Made by a program: the position numbers and the translations under genes | Assembly (NCBI GenBank): GCA_913062625.1 | Contig: CAJXWP010000007.1 | Coordinates: forward strand, 1-64,000 | From: an uncultured Haliea sp. | Lineage (GTDB): Bacteria > Pseudomonadota > Gammaproteobacteria > Pseudomonadales > Halieaceae | DNA length: 64,000 nucleotides | Reading direction: 5' to 3' | Notes under the pieces: generated by a model | The model's database searches: none | What the model was told of the DNA's origin: nothing | What the model saw: only the letters and a program-made list of their open reading frames with translations | In this document: in pieces, positions 44,246-54,905 of the stretch | How positions within the stretch are numbered: the stretch's first letter is position 1 | Layout of the letters: every line of letters starts with the position of its first letter

Positions 44246-45157
44246 TCAGCCTCCTTCCGTTATCACCTGCGGCAAGCCATTCTGTTGATCGATTGCTTCG
44301 TCTATTACTGCATTATCTAACTTAGCTGATCGTCTGTTCATAGCGTCATCCAACGCCACCGTAACCGCTTCTATCTGGGCTCCCCTGTCATTCGGGTACT
44401 CTTCCAATGGAGGATGCACTTCCAGATACAGTTTGCCACCGTACCAGCCAGCCTTGACGGGCTGATTGATAATATTGACTTGCGTACCGACTGGCAGCTG
44501 CCCAAAGAGATGCTCGATGTCCTCGGGTAGCATGCGTATGCATCCGTGGGAGACTCTCATGCCTACCCCTAGCGGCTTGTTAGTGCCGTGAATTAAGTAG
44601 GTTGGCATACCCAAGCGCATGGCATAGGCGCCCAGAGGGTTGTTTGGGCCGGCCGGAACTACCCTTGGCAGCGGATCACCTTTTTCAGCATGTTCCTTGC
44701 GAATAGATTCCGTAGGGCGCCAGGAAGGATCTTTCTTTTTACTGGTGATAGTCGTCATGCCTAACGGTGTCGCCCAATCCATGCGCCCAATACTGATTGG
44801 GTAGGTTTGCACTTGCGCCGGTTGACCAGGCTTCTTCGGGGGGAAATAGTACATACGCATTTCAGGGAGGTTCAACACGACACCCTTTCGCTGCGCACGC
44901 GGCAACACGTAGTGTGATGGAACCGTAATCAGAGTCCCCTCGCCTGGCATCCATCGATCCACACCAGGGTTGACACGCTCCATCTGGTTCTGGCCGATAT
45001 TAGACCGCCGAGCTATGTCCAATAGCGTATCCTCATAAGTGGACTGCACTGTACGCATCGAACCAATGACGCCAAAATGCTGGGATGGGAGATCGAAAGT
45101 CTCTGCAAAGACAGAATTCGATAGCGCGAGGGAGAACATAATTACTAAGCTTTTCAT
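44246..45157 (-). CDS. L,D-transpeptidase with LysM-like domain (ErfK/YbiS type)
   Basis: A 303-residue periplasmic protein. Signal peptide MKSLVIMFSLALSNSVFA; LysM-like peptidoglycan-binding segment DTLLDIARRSNIGQNQMERVNPGVDRWMPGEGTLITVPS; YkuD domain ending in YLIHGTNKPLGVGMRVSHGCIRM with catalytic His and Cys. The layout is that of E. coli ErfK/YbiS/YcfS, the enzymes that link Lpp to peptidoglycan. It is convergent with the Lpp-like gene. Start at 45157 gives the signal peptide; the longer reading to 45229 does not. Confidence 0.9.
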   Translation of the reverse strand: MKSLVIMFSLALSNSVFAETFDLPSQHFGVIGSMRTVQSTYEDTLLDIARRSNIGQNQMERVNPGVDRWMPGEGTLITVPSHYVLPRAQRKGVVLNLPEMRMYYFPPKKPGQPAQVQTYPISIGRMDWATPLGMTTITSKKKDPSWRPTESIRKEHAEKGDPLPRVVPAGPNNPLGAYAMRLGMPTYLIHGTNKPLGVGMRVSHGCIRMLPEDIEHLFGQLPVGTQVNIINQPVKAGWYGGKLYLEVHPPLEEYPNDRGAQIEAVTVALDDAMNRRSAKLDNAVIDEAIDQQNGLPQVITEGG

Positions 45158-45309
45158 GACGCAACGATAATGCACTCTTGGGGGTAAAAACAACCCTATT
45201 AGGTCTCGTGCATGCCAAAGAAAAATCAAATGAGCGCCCCACTGCAGCCATTACTAGATAATCCGGCGAGTGCTGTATACACTGCTTTTTTTCAATTGAG
45301 CACTACGCA

Positions 45310-46545
45310 ATGAAGCTTTCCTCGGATTTACTGGACGCTGCAGTTATGGGCGATGAGACGACCATGCACGAGCTCCTGCAGCAATTGCGTGAACATGACC
45401 CCGTGAGCAGAGTCGAGCACCCCGACTTTGAGCCATTCTGGGCGATTACTAAGCATGAGGACATAAAAGCCATCAGCCAGAATAACGCGGCCTTTATCAG
45501 CAGCCCGCGAACGGTATTGATACAACGGGAATTCGAAAAGGCGCTGTTCGAAAAGTTCGGGACACGTCATGGTGTGGAAACGCTTATTCATATGGACAAC
45601 CCCAAGCATAGAAAATTGCGCGATGTAACGCGGGATTGGTTCAAACCGCGCGCAATCGACAAACTAAGCATCGATGTCGAGACTATTTCGAAACAATACG
45701 TCGATAAGATGGAGGCAATGGGTGGCGAGTGCGATTTTGTCAAGGATATCGCATTGCTCTACCCGCTGCGGGTGATTATGTCGATCATCGGCGTCGCTCC
45801 CGAAGAGGAGGCCATGATGCTAAAACTGACTCAGGAATTGTTTGGCGGCCAAGACCCCACTCAATCGAGGGGAGGCGATGTGGGTGACGGTCTTGCAGTG
45901 CTGATGGATTTTTTCAACTACTTTACTGCCGTGGTGGAGGACCGCAAAAAAAATCCCTGCGGGGACCTGGCCTCTATCTTAGCTAATGCTCTCGTTGACG
46001 GAGAGCCCATGGAGCAACTGGATCAAATCAGCTACTTCATCATCACTGCAACGGCGGGGCACGATACCACCTCAGCCACGATTAGCGGTGGAATGAAGGC
46101 CTTGCTTGAGCACCCTGAGCAGCTAGCAAAACTGCGCAAACACCCAGAGCTTGCGAAACAGGCTGCCAAAGAAATGATTCGCTGGGTATCTCCCGTGCGT
46201 CACATGATGCGCACTACTACTGAAGACATTGTCCTGCGCGGAAAAACCATCAAAGCTGGAGACAACTTGTGCCTGTGGTACCCATCCGCTAATCGAGACG
46301 ACGATGCTATCGAAAACCCCGATACCTTTGACATAGAACGTGACAACCAAAATCAACTGGCATTTGGCTTTGGAGGACACATGTGCCTTGGCCAACACCT
46401 GGCAGTACTGGAAGTTGAATCGTTTTTTAAGGAATTGCTACCGCGACTCAGCCATATTGAATTCGCTGCAGATCCGGAGTGGGTTCAGGCAATTTTTGTC
46501 GGTGGCCTAAAGTCGATGCCCGTGCGTTACGCCTTCCATTCTTAG
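45310..46545 (+). CDS. Cytochrome P450
   Basis: A 411-residue soluble bacterial P450. I-helix ATAGHDTTSA, ExxR in KEMIRWVSPVRHMMRT, haem loop FGFGGHMCLGQHLAVLEVE with the Cys ligand. Helix C region MDNPKHRKLRDVTRDWFKPRAI is conserved in the group with CYP124/CYP125-like and marine P450s. No redox partner is adjacent and there is no TATAGT operator, so it may be regulated apart from the 26-42 kb regulon. A perfect palindrome lies 40 bases downstream. Confidence 0.9.
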   Translation: MKLSSDLLDAAVMGDETTMHELLQQLREHDPVSRVEHPDFEPFWAITKHEDIKAISQNNAAFISSPRTVLIQREFEKALFEKFGTRHGVETLIHMDNPKHRKLRDVTRDWFKPRAIDKLSIDVETISKQYVDKMEAMGGECDFVKDIALLYPLRVIMSIIGVAPEEEAMMLKLTQELFGGQDPTQSRGGDVGDGLAVLMDFFNYFTAVVEDRKKNPCGDLASILANALVDGEPMEQLDQISYFIITATAGHDTTSATISGGMKALLEHPEQLAKLRKHPELAKQAAKEMIRWVSPVRHMMRTTTEDIVLRGKTIKAGDNLCLWYPSANRDDDAIENPDTFDIERDNQNQLAFGFGGHMCLGQHLAVLEVESFFKELLPRLSHIEFAADPEWVQAIFVGGLKSMPVRYAFHS

Positions 46546-46585
46546 GGGATCAAAACCTTTCACCTCATCGCGATACGCACGGTAT

Positions 46586-46609
46586 CCGGCACAGTGAGCA
46601 CTGTGCCGG
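46586..46609. repeat. Perfect 24-base inverted repeat
   Basis: CCGGCACAGTG - AG - CACTGTGCCGG, eleven-base arms with a two-base centre, 40 bases after the P450 stop. No T-run follows, so it is not a standard terminator. As DNA it could be a protein site, as RNA a stable hairpin protecting the P450 mRNA; it could also be one copy of a dispersed REP-like element. Confidence 0.6.
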
Positions 46610-46877
46610 TACAGTGGCTGAATCCTGTGCTCAGAAGGTTGTTCGAGCCGCCTGCTACCGCTATCATTAAACGATAGACGCGGTAGAAGCATGAGAACGC
46701 GGGAAATTGGATTTCAATTTCACAGTTGCTTCTTTTTACATCGTATTTAGGCGTACTCAGCCGATGCAACGAGGCAGATTCTTTAACTGCGATTTTCCGC
46801 TCAGGTCCTTCCCAAAAAATAGTGTTTAAATACAATGTGTTGAGAAATTTTATTCCGTCTCTTGAGCAGGCAAACTA

Positions 46878-46905
46878 TTGACATTAATCCGTCGGGTGGT
46901 ATTGT
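46878..46905 (+). promoter_or_regulatory. Probable promoter of gltBD
   Basis: TTGACA, sixteen bases, TATTGT: a perfect -35 and a good -10, about 150 bases before the gltB start. The long leader leaves room for regulation. Confidence 0.5.
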
Positions 46906-47055
46906 CCCCACCCTGCTCAATTGTGAACAAATACCGTTTATAGTTGGCAAGAGACTGAGGAGCGAAAGCCCCCGTCCAGGCAGCCATGAGCGCTTTCTTT
47001 TGCTGGGCAAAATTATCTTGCGGTTTGATATCGCACTACCAAATGAGTTAACGGC

Positions 47056-50000
47056 ATGATGAACAAAAGAATCGATGGCAAAACCGGGTTTCCCGCTAAG
47101 CATGGTCTCTACGACCCTGCTCTCGAGAAGGACTCCTGTGGCGTTGGCTTCGTGGCTCATGTCAAGGGCACCCCCAGTCATGAAATCCTAACCGACGCCT
47201 ACCATATCAACTCCAGGATGGATCATCGTGGCGGCTGCGGATTCGAAGAGAATACTGGCGATGGCGCTGGCATCATGACCGCCATTCCCCACAAATTTAT
47301 GCAAAAAGTGACCGCTGATTGGGGTATCAAACTGCCCGACGTAGGGGCCTATGCGGTCGGAAACGTCTTTTTGCCGCATGATGAAGCCAAACGCATCGCC
47401 TTGAAGGCAGCCTTCGATGCTGAAATCATTAAGGTAGGCCTTACGCCGTTGGGTTACCGTTTGGTGCCAGTGCTGCCTGATGAAGCTAACATAGGGCCCG
47501 CGGCACGAGACGCCATGCCCTGCATCGAGCAGGTCATTGTCAGCGGCGGCACTTCTGGCGACCACACGCTCGATCACGCGCTATATTTTGCACGCAAACG
47601 ATTCATTCGCGCGGCGAACATCAGCCATCCGGGTGAACTGGTCTATGTGTGCAGCCTCAACTCAAGAATTCTTGTGTATAAGGGCATGCTAACACCTGCC
47701 CAACTTTTTCCGTTCTACCCGGACCTTGAAGATGCCGACTATGAAAGCCACTTTGCTATGGTGCACTCTAGATTCTCAACCAATACCTTTCCATCTTGGG
47801 ATAGAGCACAGCCTAATCGCTTCATGAGCCATAATGGCGAGATTAACACGCTGCGCGGCAATAAGAACTGGATGACAGCGCGTCAGGGCGTTGCCGCCAG
47901 TGAGCGCTTTGGTAACGATATCAGCGATTTATTCCCCATCGTTGAGCCAGATTTTTCCGATTCGGGTTCGTTTGATAACGTGCTGGAATTTCTCCTCATG
48001 TCAGGACGAACGCTTCAAGAATCTATCATGATGATGATTCCTGAGGCCTGGCAATCTGATAAGAACATGCCCAAAGAAAAGCGGGATTTTTATGAATACC
48101 ATTCCGCTCTCATGGAGCCCTGGGATGGGCCAGCGTCAATCGTGTTCACTGATGGCCATTACATCGGTGCGGTACTTGATCGCAATGGGCTGAGGCCATC
48201 CAGATATTACCTAACACATGACGACAAGGTCATCATGGCATCTGAAGTGGGTGTGCTTCCAATCGACCCATCAAATATCAAAGAAAAAGGCAGATTACAG
48301 CCCGGGAAAATGTTCCTAGTCGATTTTTTCGCCGGACGTCTTATCCCCGACGAAGAATTAAAAATGGAGTTCGCGAAACAGCGTCCTTACGGTGATTGGC
48401 TAGAACAGCAGAAATTGGAATTGTCTGATCTACCCGCGGACCATGCAGAGCTGCATTACGAACCTGAAACGCTGGTGGCACGCATGCAGTCATTCGGCTA
48501 CACCACTGAAACCATGCAGTTTATGCTTCTGCCCATGGTCTCTGAAGCTAGGGATCCTCTCGGTTCGATGGGCAATGACAGCGCACTGGCTTGTCTGTCT
48601 GATAAGTCGCGTATGATTTACGACTACTTCAAGCAGTTGTTTGCCCAGATCACGAATCCACCGATAGACTCTATTCGTGAAGAAGTTGTTATGTCTCTCA
48701 CATGCTTTATTGGGCCTGAGAGAAACTTGCTGGAGACAACACCGGAACATGTCCATCGGTTAGAGCTGCATCACCCCATCATTTCTAACGATGAGCTTAC
48801 CAGCATCAGAGATATCGACCGAGATGGCTGGACAACCAAAACCATCGACATCACTTTTGAGAAGGCTAGCGGTTGTGCCGGTATGTTGGCGCAGATTGAC
48901 CGGATTTGCGAGGAATCCTCACAGGCCATCAGAGACGGCTACTCTTTCGTAGTCCTTTCAGACCGCAATATTGGTGCGGATCGTATGGCCTTGAGCGCTC
49001 TAATCGCCTGCGGTGCCGTTCACCATCACCTGGTGGCTAGCCATGAGCGCACCCGCATCGGCATCATTGTGGAAACAGGTGAAGCGCGAGAAGTTCACCA
49101 CCACTGCCTATTAGTAGGCTATGGCGCTGATGCGATTAATCCTTATCTTGCCTTTGAAGCCATTTGGCAGTCTTTGCAAGACGGCCTGTTAAACAAAAAT
49201 ATCTTTCCCAACAGTTCTTCAATTGTGAAGGGATACAAGAAGGGCGTCGGCAAGAGCATGTTGAAGGTGATGGCCAAAATGGGCATCTCTACTCTGCAGT
49301 CTTATAAAGGTGCACAAATTTTTGAAGCCGTTGGTCTCGCCGATGAAATCATCGATCGATGCTTCATGGGTACTGCTAGTCGTGTGCAGGGCGTCAATTT
49401 TACGGTCCTGTTTGAAGAGATGAAACTACGTCATGAAATCGGCTTCCCAGTGCGTGATCAGAACCTGATTCCCGTCCTGCCGAACCCTGGCGAGATTCAC
49501 TGGCGTCGTGGCGGTGATACTCACATGTGGGATCCTGAAACCATTTCTAACCTGCAGATCGCGAGTCGGACTAATGATGAAGAGGCGTACTGGAAATTTG
49601 CCGATCATGCGAATACGGATTCCACCCAGCGTTCCACTCTCCGCGGACTGATGGATTTCAAAAAAGCCAGTGATCCATGCGATATCAATGAGGTTGAGCC
49701 GGCATCAGAAATCGTCAAACGATTCTGCACAGGAGCAATGAGCTTCGGCTCTATTTCGGCCGAAAGTCATGAGACGCTGGCGATTGCAATGAATCGCATC
49801 GGCGGAAAATCGAACACGGGTGAAGGAGGTGAAGACGTCGCACGTTTTACACCGATGACCAATGGCGATTCAAAGCGTTCGGCGATTAAACAGGTCGCTT
49901 CCGGCCGCTTTGGTGTCACCATCTGGTACCTCACGAATGCCGACGAACTGCAGATAAAGATTGTTCAAGGTGCGAAGCCAGGAGAGGGCGGAGAACTTCC

Positions 50001-51621
50001 CGGTAAAAAGGTAGATCAGACGATTGCCGATATCAGGCACTCAACGCCCGGCGTGGGCCTTATAAGCCCGCCGCCACACCATGACATTTACTCTATCGAG
50101 GATATCGCGCAGCTGATTCATGATTTGAAGAATGCTAATCCTAGTGCAAGAATCAGTGTCAAACTCGGTTCCGAAATCGGAGTAGGAACCATTGCTGCCG
50201 GCGTTACCAAGGCAAAAGCGGATCACCTGGTAATTGCCGGACATGACGGCGGTACCGGCGCATCTGCCATCACCTCGATTAAACACGCAGGTCTGCCGTG
50301 GGAGCTCGGTATTGCGGAGACCCATCAGACACTTGTGAAGAACAATTTGCGGTCACGTGTCGTCCTGCAAACAGACGGGCAAATAAAGACGGGGCGCGAT
50401 ATTGCTATAGCGGTGCTATTGGGCGCAGAAGAGATAGGCTTTGCCACCGCACCACTAGTGACACTGGGTTGCATTATGATGCGCAAATGTCACCTGAATA
50501 CCTGCCCTGTTGGAATTGCCACGCAGGATCCAGAGCTGCGCAAGAAATTTTCTGGTAGCCCAGATTCTGTAGTGAACTATTTCTTTATGGTGGCCCAGGA
50601 GCTTCGCCTAATAATGGCCAGTCTTGGAATTCGAACTGTTAACGAGATGGTCGGACGCGCGGACCTTTTGGAAATGCGCCATGCAGTTGACCATTGGAAG
50701 ACCAACGGCCTTGATTTCAGTAGCATTCTTACCCCCGCAGAGATCGTTTACGAGGGAACGGAGGTCTATCAAACAATCGAGCAGGATCATGGCCTCGACA
50801 AGGCCCTTGATAACCTTCTGATCGAACTGGCACAGCCGGCGCTAAAGAGCGGCGAGAGAGTCCATATCGAACATGAGATTATCAATATTAACCGAGTTGT
50901 CGGCACTATGCTGTCGCACGAAGTTGCCAAAGCGACGAACGGAAAGCTCCTGCCTGATGACACTATCCATATTAAGCTCAACGGTTCAGCAGGACAAAGC
51001 CTTGGCGCGTGGTTAGCCAAGGGCATTACTTTGGAAGTTGAGGGCGACTGTAACGATTATGTCGGAAAAGGTCAGTCGGGGGGCAGAATCATTGTCTATC
51101 CGCCAAAATCTAGTACATTTAAGCCCGAGGACAATATCCTTGTTGGTAACGTTATAATGTACGGCGCAACTTCTGGCGAGTCTTACTTCAACGGCATCGC
51201 AGCGGAACGCTTTTGTGTTCGCAACAGCGGCGCCATTGCTGTCGTCGAAGGTATTGGCGATCACGGCTGTGAATACATGACCGGTGGCCGCGTGGTAGTG
51301 CTGGGAAAGACGGGTAGAAACTTCGGAGCCGGCATGAGTGGCGGCATTGCGTATGTATGGGACAAGGACGGAGATTTCGAGCGCATGTGTAACTCGGAGA
51401 CGTTCGAACTTGAAGGTGTCGAAGCTAATGAGGATATCGATGAGCTGCGCACCCTCATAGAAAACCACAAAAAGTACACCGGGTCTGCAGTTGCGGAGAA
51501 TATTCTAAACAACTGGAAAACTGAGCTCATTCGATTCGTTAAGGTCATGCCAACTGACTACAAACGGGTTCTTGAAGAGATGTCACGAGAAAATATAGCA
51601 ACCGCAGCAGTCGGTTCCTAG
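47056..51621 (+). CDS. gltB: Glutamate synthase (NADPH) large subunit
   Basis: A 1521-residue protein that makes two glutamates from glutamine and 2-oxoglutarate, the main route of ammonia assimilation at low ammonium. Type-2 glutaminase domain begins at Cys28 ([12 protein letters not shown]), which after removal of the propeptide is the N-terminal nucleophile. Then the central domain, the FMN-binding synthase domain ([43 protein letters not shown]), the 3Fe-4S cysteines in [15 protein letters not shown], and the C-terminal GXGXG beta-helix ([27 protein letters not shown]). Full length. ATG at 47056 or 47059. Followed by gltD after eight bases. Confidence 0.97.
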   Translation: MMNKRIDGKTGFPAKHGLYDPALEKDSCGVGFVAHVKGTPSHEILTDAYHINSRMDHRGGCGFEENTGDGAGIMTAIPHKFMQKVTADWGIKLPDVGAYAVGNVFLPHDEAKRIALKAAFDAEIIKVGLTPLGYRLVPVLPDEANIGPAARDAMPCIEQVIVSGGTSGDHTLDHALYFARKRFIRAANISHPGELVYVCSLNSRILVYKGMLTPAQLFPFYPDLEDADYESHFAMVHSRFSTNTFPSWDRAQPNRFMSHNGEINTLRGNKNWMTARQGVAASERFGNDISDLFPIVEPDFSDSGSFDNVLEFLLMSGRTLQESIMMMIPEAWQSDKNMPKEKRDFYEYHSALMEPWDGPASIVFTDGHYIGAVLDRNGLRPSRYYLTHDDKVIMASEVGVLPIDPSNIKEKGRLQPGKMFLVDFFAGRLIPDEELKMEFAKQRPYGDWLEQQKLELSDLPADHAELHYEPETLVARMQSFGYTTETMQFMLLPMVSEARDPLGSMGNDSALACLSDKSRMIYDYFKQLFAQITNPPIDSIREEVVMSLTCFIGPERNLLETTPEHVHRLELHHPIISNDELTSIRDIDRDGWTTKTIDITFEKASGCAGMLAQIDRICEESSQAIRDGYSFVVLSDRNIGADRMALSALIACGAVHHHLVASHERTRIGIIVETGEAREVHHHCLLVGYGADAINPYLAFEAIWQSLQDGLLNKNIFPNSSSIVKGYKKGVGKSMLKVMAKMGISTLQSYKGAQIFEAVGLADEIIDRCFMGTASRVQGVNFTVLFEEMKLRHEIGFPVRDQNLIPVLPNPGEIHWRRGGDTHMWDPETISNLQIASRTNDEEAYWKFADHANTDSTQRSTLRGLMDFKKASDPCDINEVEPASEIVKRFCTGAMSFGSISAESHETLAIAMNRIGGKSNTGEGGEDVARFTPMTNGDSKRSAIKQVASGRFGVTIWYLTNADELQIKIVQGAKPGEGGELPGKKVDQTIADIRHSTPGVGLISPPPHHDIYSIEDIAQLIHDLKNANPSARISVKLGSEIGVGTIAAGVTKAKADHLVIAGHDGGTGASAITSIKHAGLPWELGIAETHQTLVKNNLRSRVVLQTDGQIKTGRDIAIAVLLGAEEIGFATAPLVTLGCIMMRKCHLNTCPVGIATQDPELRKKFSGSPDSVVNYFFMVAQELRLIMASLGIRTVNEMVGRADLLEMRHAVDHWKTNGLDFSSILTPAEIVYEGTEVYQTIEQDHGLDKALDNLLIELAQPALKSGERVHIEHEIININRVVGTMLSHEVAKATNGKLLPDDTIHIKLNGSAGQSLGAWLAKGITLEVEGDCNDYVGKGQSGGRIIVYPPKSSTFKPEDNILVGNVIMYGATSGESYFNGIAAERFCVRNSGAIAVVEGIGDHGCEYMTGGRVVVLGKTGRNFGAGMSGGIAYVWDKDGDFERMCNSETFELEGVEANEDIDELRTLIENHKKYTGSAVAENILNNWKTELIRFVKVMPTDYKRVLEEMSRENIATAAVGS

Positions 51622-51635
51622 GAAGACTATTGATT

Positions 51636-53075
51636 ATGGGAAAAGTAACCGGATTTAAAGAATACATTCGAGAGACCGAGCCATATCGTGATCCCGCCCT
51701 GCGTATTATCGATTTCAAAGAGCTCTATACCGAGCACAACGACTCGCATCTTCAGACACAAGGCGCTCGGTGCATGGACTGCGGCGTGCCTTTTTGCCAA
51801 TCAAACAATGGCTGTCCGGTGTACAACCTCATCCCGGAGTGGAATGATCTGGTGTACAACGGACGGTGGCAGGACGCTCTTGATCGCCTACACACAACCA
51901 ATAATTTCCCTGAATTTACGGGCCGCGTATGCCCTGCGCCCTGCGAGGGTGCGTGCGTACTTGGTATCACAAGCCCGGCGGTTACCATCAAAAATATTGA
52001 ATGTGCCATCATTGATCGGGGCTTTGACGAGGGCTGGGTAACGCCAAAAGTAGCCGGTGACAGTACAGGCAAAAGTATCGCCATCATCGGCTCTGGCCCG
52101 TGTGGGCTAGCTGCAGCGGAGCAATTAAATACAGCCGGGCACAAGATCACCGTCTACGAGCGGGCCGACCGACTCGGTGGTCTTTTGATGTACGGTATTC
52201 CTAACATGAAACTCGACAAAGATGTGGTTGAACGTCGTGTACAGCTTATGCGTGATGCAGGTGTCGAGTTCATCGTCAATGCCAATGTTGGAAAAGATAT
52301 AGATCCCGCCACACTTGTTGCAGAAAATGATGCAGTACTGCTCGCCACTGGAGCGACACTGGCGCGCGACCTGCCCATTTCAGGACGCGATGCAAAAGGT
52401 GTGCACCTGGCGATGGAATTCCTGACCGCCAACACCAAGAGTCTCCTCGATTCGGGACTGGAAGACGATAATTATATTTCAGCAAAAGACAAAAATGTTA
52501 TTGTCATTGGCGGTGGTGACACGGGTACTGACTGTATAGGCACGTCCTTACGCCACGGATGCAAATCACTGGTGAACTTTGAGCTCTTACCGAAGCCGCC
52601 CGCTGAACGCGCCGACAATAACCCCTGGCCGCTTTGGCCGCGTATCTATCGCGTCGATTATGGCCATGCCGAGGCAGAAGAAAAATTTGGAGATGACCCG
52701 AGGGTCTATTCCATTATGAGCAAGGAATTCGTTAAAGACGATCAGGGCAATCTGACCGGTATTGTCACAGTGAACGTCGATGATCAGCTAAAAGAAATTC
52801 CGGGTAGTGAGAAGACTTGGGAGGCAGACCTCATCATGTTATCGATGGGATTTTTACAGCCAGAGCACTACATCAACGAAGCACTTAGCATGGATATTGA
52901 TGGACGAGGCAATTTCAAAGCGACAAAGCAGGATTATCGCACCAGCGTGTCAAAAGTCTACGCTGCTTCTGACTGCCGACGGGGCCAAGACCTTGTGGTT
53001 CGCGCGATCAATGAAGGACGCGAAGCCGCACGTGAAATTGATCGCGACTTAATGGGCAACACACAATTACCTTAA
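51636..53075 (+). CDS. gltD: Glutamate synthase (NADPH) small subunit
   Basis: A 479-residue flavoprotein that takes electrons from NADPH and passes them through FAD and two 4Fe-4S clusters to GltB. Cysteine groups near the start: [24 protein letters not shown] and [16 protein letters not shown]-binding [16 protein letters not shown] and NADPH-binding [13 protein letters not shown] follow, then [26 protein letters not shown] at 51636 preferred; a TTG six bases before also has a ribosome binding site in range. Operon partner of gltB. Confidence 0.97.
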   Translation: MGKVTGFKEYIRETEPYRDPALRIIDFKELYTEHNDSHLQTQGARCMDCGVPFCQSNNGCPVYNLIPEWNDLVYNGRWQDALDRLHTTNNFPEFTGRVCPAPCEGACVLGITSPAVTIKNIECAIIDRGFDEGWVTPKVAGDSTGKSIAIIGSGPCGLAAAEQLNTAGHKITVYERADRLGGLLMYGIPNMKLDKDVVERRVQLMRDAGVEFIVNANVGKDIDPATLVAENDAVLLATGATLARDLPISGRDAKGVHLAMEFLTANTKSLLDSGLEDDNYISAKDKNVIVIGGGDTGTDCIGTSLRHGCKSLVNFELLPKPPAERADNNPWPLWPRIYRVDYGHAEAEEKFGDDPRVYSIMSKEFVKDDQGNLTGIVTVNVDDQLKEIPGSEKTWEADLIMLSMGFLQPEHYINEALSMDIDGRGNFKATKQDYRTSVSKVYAASDCRRGQDLVVRAINEGREAAREIDRDLMGNTQLP

Positions 53076-53267
53076 GGCAAAATCTTCACTTGGCAAGAAG
53101 AGGGAGCCAGCCTTCCGCTTCTCTGCCCTCTCCCTGTATTTCGCTATGCCGCGGTGCCGGAAGACGTCGACTCTCTCTGCAATGAATCGTGCGGGCAGCA
53201 ATGCAAAAAATGCGCTCTCTATTGCGCCTGACGAATCAACGGTAACGTATTCTTCGTGAGCATGCGT

Positions 53268-53819
53268 TTAGGCCACGTTATGAAGCGAATCCATAGGTGC
53301 TGCAACGTCGCCTGCTGCATGATCAATCAATGATCCCCGCTCGGAGCGCCAAAAAACACCTTTAAGCATGGCTAGGCCAACTTGTCTTGCATTAATAGCC
53401 AACTGCTTCGCCATTTCCTCGCCGTAACTGTTAACAGCGAATACTTTCTTAATACTTGCACCATAATCATCGGGCCAGCTCGCCTCCCAATACCAGCTTT
53501 CTTTGATGCTGCCATCGCGGCGCTTGTAGCGCTTAGCGTAGGTGCAAACCCCGCTAATACCCGATGTATTGTTGGACCGTTTGATGCAGCAAAACTCCGA
53601 TCGTGTTATAGGCGGATTCTGACAAACAATATGGTCGCGGTAGCGCCTAGCCTCCTGCAAAGCCGCCAGCTGCCCTCCATGTTTGCGGTCCGGAAAATTT
53701 TTCACATATCCCTTGCCGTGTCGGCGCAAACTTACACGCCACGCATGGGCGTGATAGGCCTCGTCATCGATACGCGATAGGCCATAGTTGTTATCATTTT
53801 TTCCATTTATAGGCTGCAC
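53268..53819 (-). CDS. AP2-like DNA-binding protein
   Basis: A 183-residue basic protein with two repeats of the bacterial AP2-like (AP2/ERF-related) type. Repeat 1: GLSRIDDEAYHAHAWRVSLRRHGKGYVKNFPDRKHGGQLAALQEARRYRD; repeat 2: NTSGISGVCTYAKRYKRRDGSIKESWYWEASWPDDYGASIKKVFAVNSYGEEMAKQLAINAR. In each, three strands with conserved W and G are followed by a helix (EA...A..R). The domain is known in plant transcription factors, homing endonucleases and phage-like proteins. No nuclease or integrase domain is attached. Neighbours give no clue; it may be a stand-alone regulator. Confidence 0.75.
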   Translation of the reverse strand: MQPINGKNDNNYGLSRIDDEAYHAHAWRVSLRRHGKGYVKNFPDRKHGGQLAALQEARRYRDHIVCQNPPITRSEFCCIKRSNNTSGISGVCTYAKRYKRRDGSIKESWYWEASWPDDYGASIKKVFAVNSYGEEMAKQLAINARQVGLAMLKGVFWRSERGSLIDHAAGDVAAPMDSLHNVA

Positions 53820-53868
53820 ACGACGTCCCCACTAGCTTTTTTCCTGCCTTGATTTGGTGCTCTTATGG

Positions 53869-54135
53869 TTATCGCAACAGCGTGTCCAAAAGGACTTTCT
53901 GCAGATAATGCTTTGCATTTCTATCCAGTCCACACAGGTCTTCGATCATTATGGCTCTGTTCTGGATTAAGGAACTCAGAGTCTCCGACCGTATTTCAAG
54001 ACGAATAAACTGATGCTCCTTAGACTTGCCGGGCGAACAGCTCAGATTATCGCTGCCGCTGCTGCCACGATCACAGGCCTGCCTGCTATCAGCGACTACT
54101 ACTGTGCCTGCAATTTCAGCATTGAATACTCTCAT
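53869..54135 (-). CDS. Small hypothetical protein, operon partner of the 158-aa protein
   Basis: An 88-residue protein. The first 30 residues are unremarkable; the C-terminal half (HQFIRLEIRSETLSSLIQNRAIMIEDLCGLDRNAKHYLQKVLLDTLLR) has a clear strand-helix-helix pattern, with LxLxIxxETLxxLI and CLDxxxK, which I recall from small conserved gammaproteobacterial proteins of no known function. It starts 19 bases after the upstream gene ends, so it is in the same operon and shares the Fur-box-like promoter. Confidence 0.55.
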   Translation of the reverse strand: MRVFNAEIAGTVVVADSRQACDRGSSGSDNLSCSPGKSKEHQFIRLEIRSETLSSLIQNRAIMIEDLCGLDRNAKHYLQKVLLDTLLR

Positions 54136-54153
54136 TTATTGCGCCCCCCGCGA

Positions 54154-54630
54154 CTAGTGATAAACCGTTTCTTCCGGAGTCATCTCGACCCGAGTGGGTG
54201 CTGGGCGAGACCTTCGTGGCGTAACAGTATGCTGCCTGTTTTGCGAATTTAGACGCATAATATGCATGTAAATGCGCGCTTCAAACTCGGGCGACATGTT
54301 TAACATCGCTTCATTACGCAGCCGAAAAATTGCGGCCTGACGGATTTCCGTGACAGCATCGGCACGGCCGCTTTTCTCAAGCGCCTGTGTAAGCCCAACT
54401 AGGGTCTGTATAAACCATTCTAGGCCGGTAATAGGCTCAATCGCCCGAGTTGTCAGGATAATTTCCGCTGTCTCAAACGCACACCCCATATGGACTAGCG
54501 CCTCGTCCCAGTGCTCCCCTTCAGACAGCGACCGACCGGTATCATAAGAGTTAGCGCACCAGTGCAAAGCCTGATCAGGTCTTCCGCGCAGCCACTCGCG
54601 ATGATTGGCACACAAAAAGTTGAACTTCAT
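54154..54630 (-). CDS. Hypothetical helical protein with iron-regulated promoter
   Basis: A 158-residue protein, mostly helical. The start MKFNFLCANHREWLRGRPDQALHWCANSYDTGRSLSEGEHWDEALVHMGCAFETAEIIL with Cys8, His10 and further Cys resembles small TPR-like proteins of Vibrio and other gammaproteobacteria. The middle (TGLEWFIQTLVGLTQALEKSGRADAVTEIRQAAIFRLR) continues the helical pairs. The C-terminus is basic and disordered. Divergent from mtfA; a Fur-box-like sequence lies about 60 bases upstream, which suggests a role in iron limitation. Confidence 0.65.
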   Translation of the reverse strand: MKFNFLCANHREWLRGRPDQALHWCANSYDTGRSLSEGEHWDEALVHMGCAFETAEIILTTRAIEPITGLEWFIQTLVGLTQALEKSGRADAVTEIRQAAIFRLRNEAMLNMSPEFEARIYMHIMRLNSQNRQHTVTPRRSRPAPTRVEMTPEETVYH

Positions 54631-54687
54631 ATCTTATCTCCTAAGGTAGTCACAGTTGGATCAACCATATCCCAATCACTTTTTAAA

Positions 54688-54702
54688 TGCAAATGATTCC
54701 CA
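54688..54702. promoter_or_regulatory. Fur-box-like sequence
   Basis: TGCAAAT-G-ATTCCCA matches the 7-1-7 Fur consensus TGATAAT-G-ATTATCA at ten of fourteen arm positions plus the centre. It sits upstream of the 158-residue protein gene (54630, minus) and 200 bases before mtfA. Confidence 0.45.
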
Positions 54703-54905
54703 TTCTTGTTAAGAATCGAATCACAACGACTGCAGCCGCTGCAAAACCAGAGCTTTCCTTGGGCCACAAGCTAAATCTTACGGAGAATTCCATCGGTGGT
54801 AATATCAAAATGTCACGCAGCTCGTATGTTCGCGTTAAAGCTGTCAATAACTGCCTGTCGGGCTCTGGCCTTTGCGGCCGTCTTACATCACTACAAGGGA
54901 AAAAA

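Larger units (their letters stand above)
46546..47055. other. Intergenic region before gltB
   Basis: About 510 bases without a convincing gene. It contains the perfect palindrome at 46586-46609 and a likely gltB promoter at 46878-46905, both listed separately. Short ORFs on both strands are not protein-like. Confidence 0.4.

Noticed and set aside
53268-53819. AP2-like protein as evidence for a prophage or homing element.
   Set aside because: No integrase, endonuclease, structural gene or flanking repeat; gltD and small housekeeping-type genes surround it.
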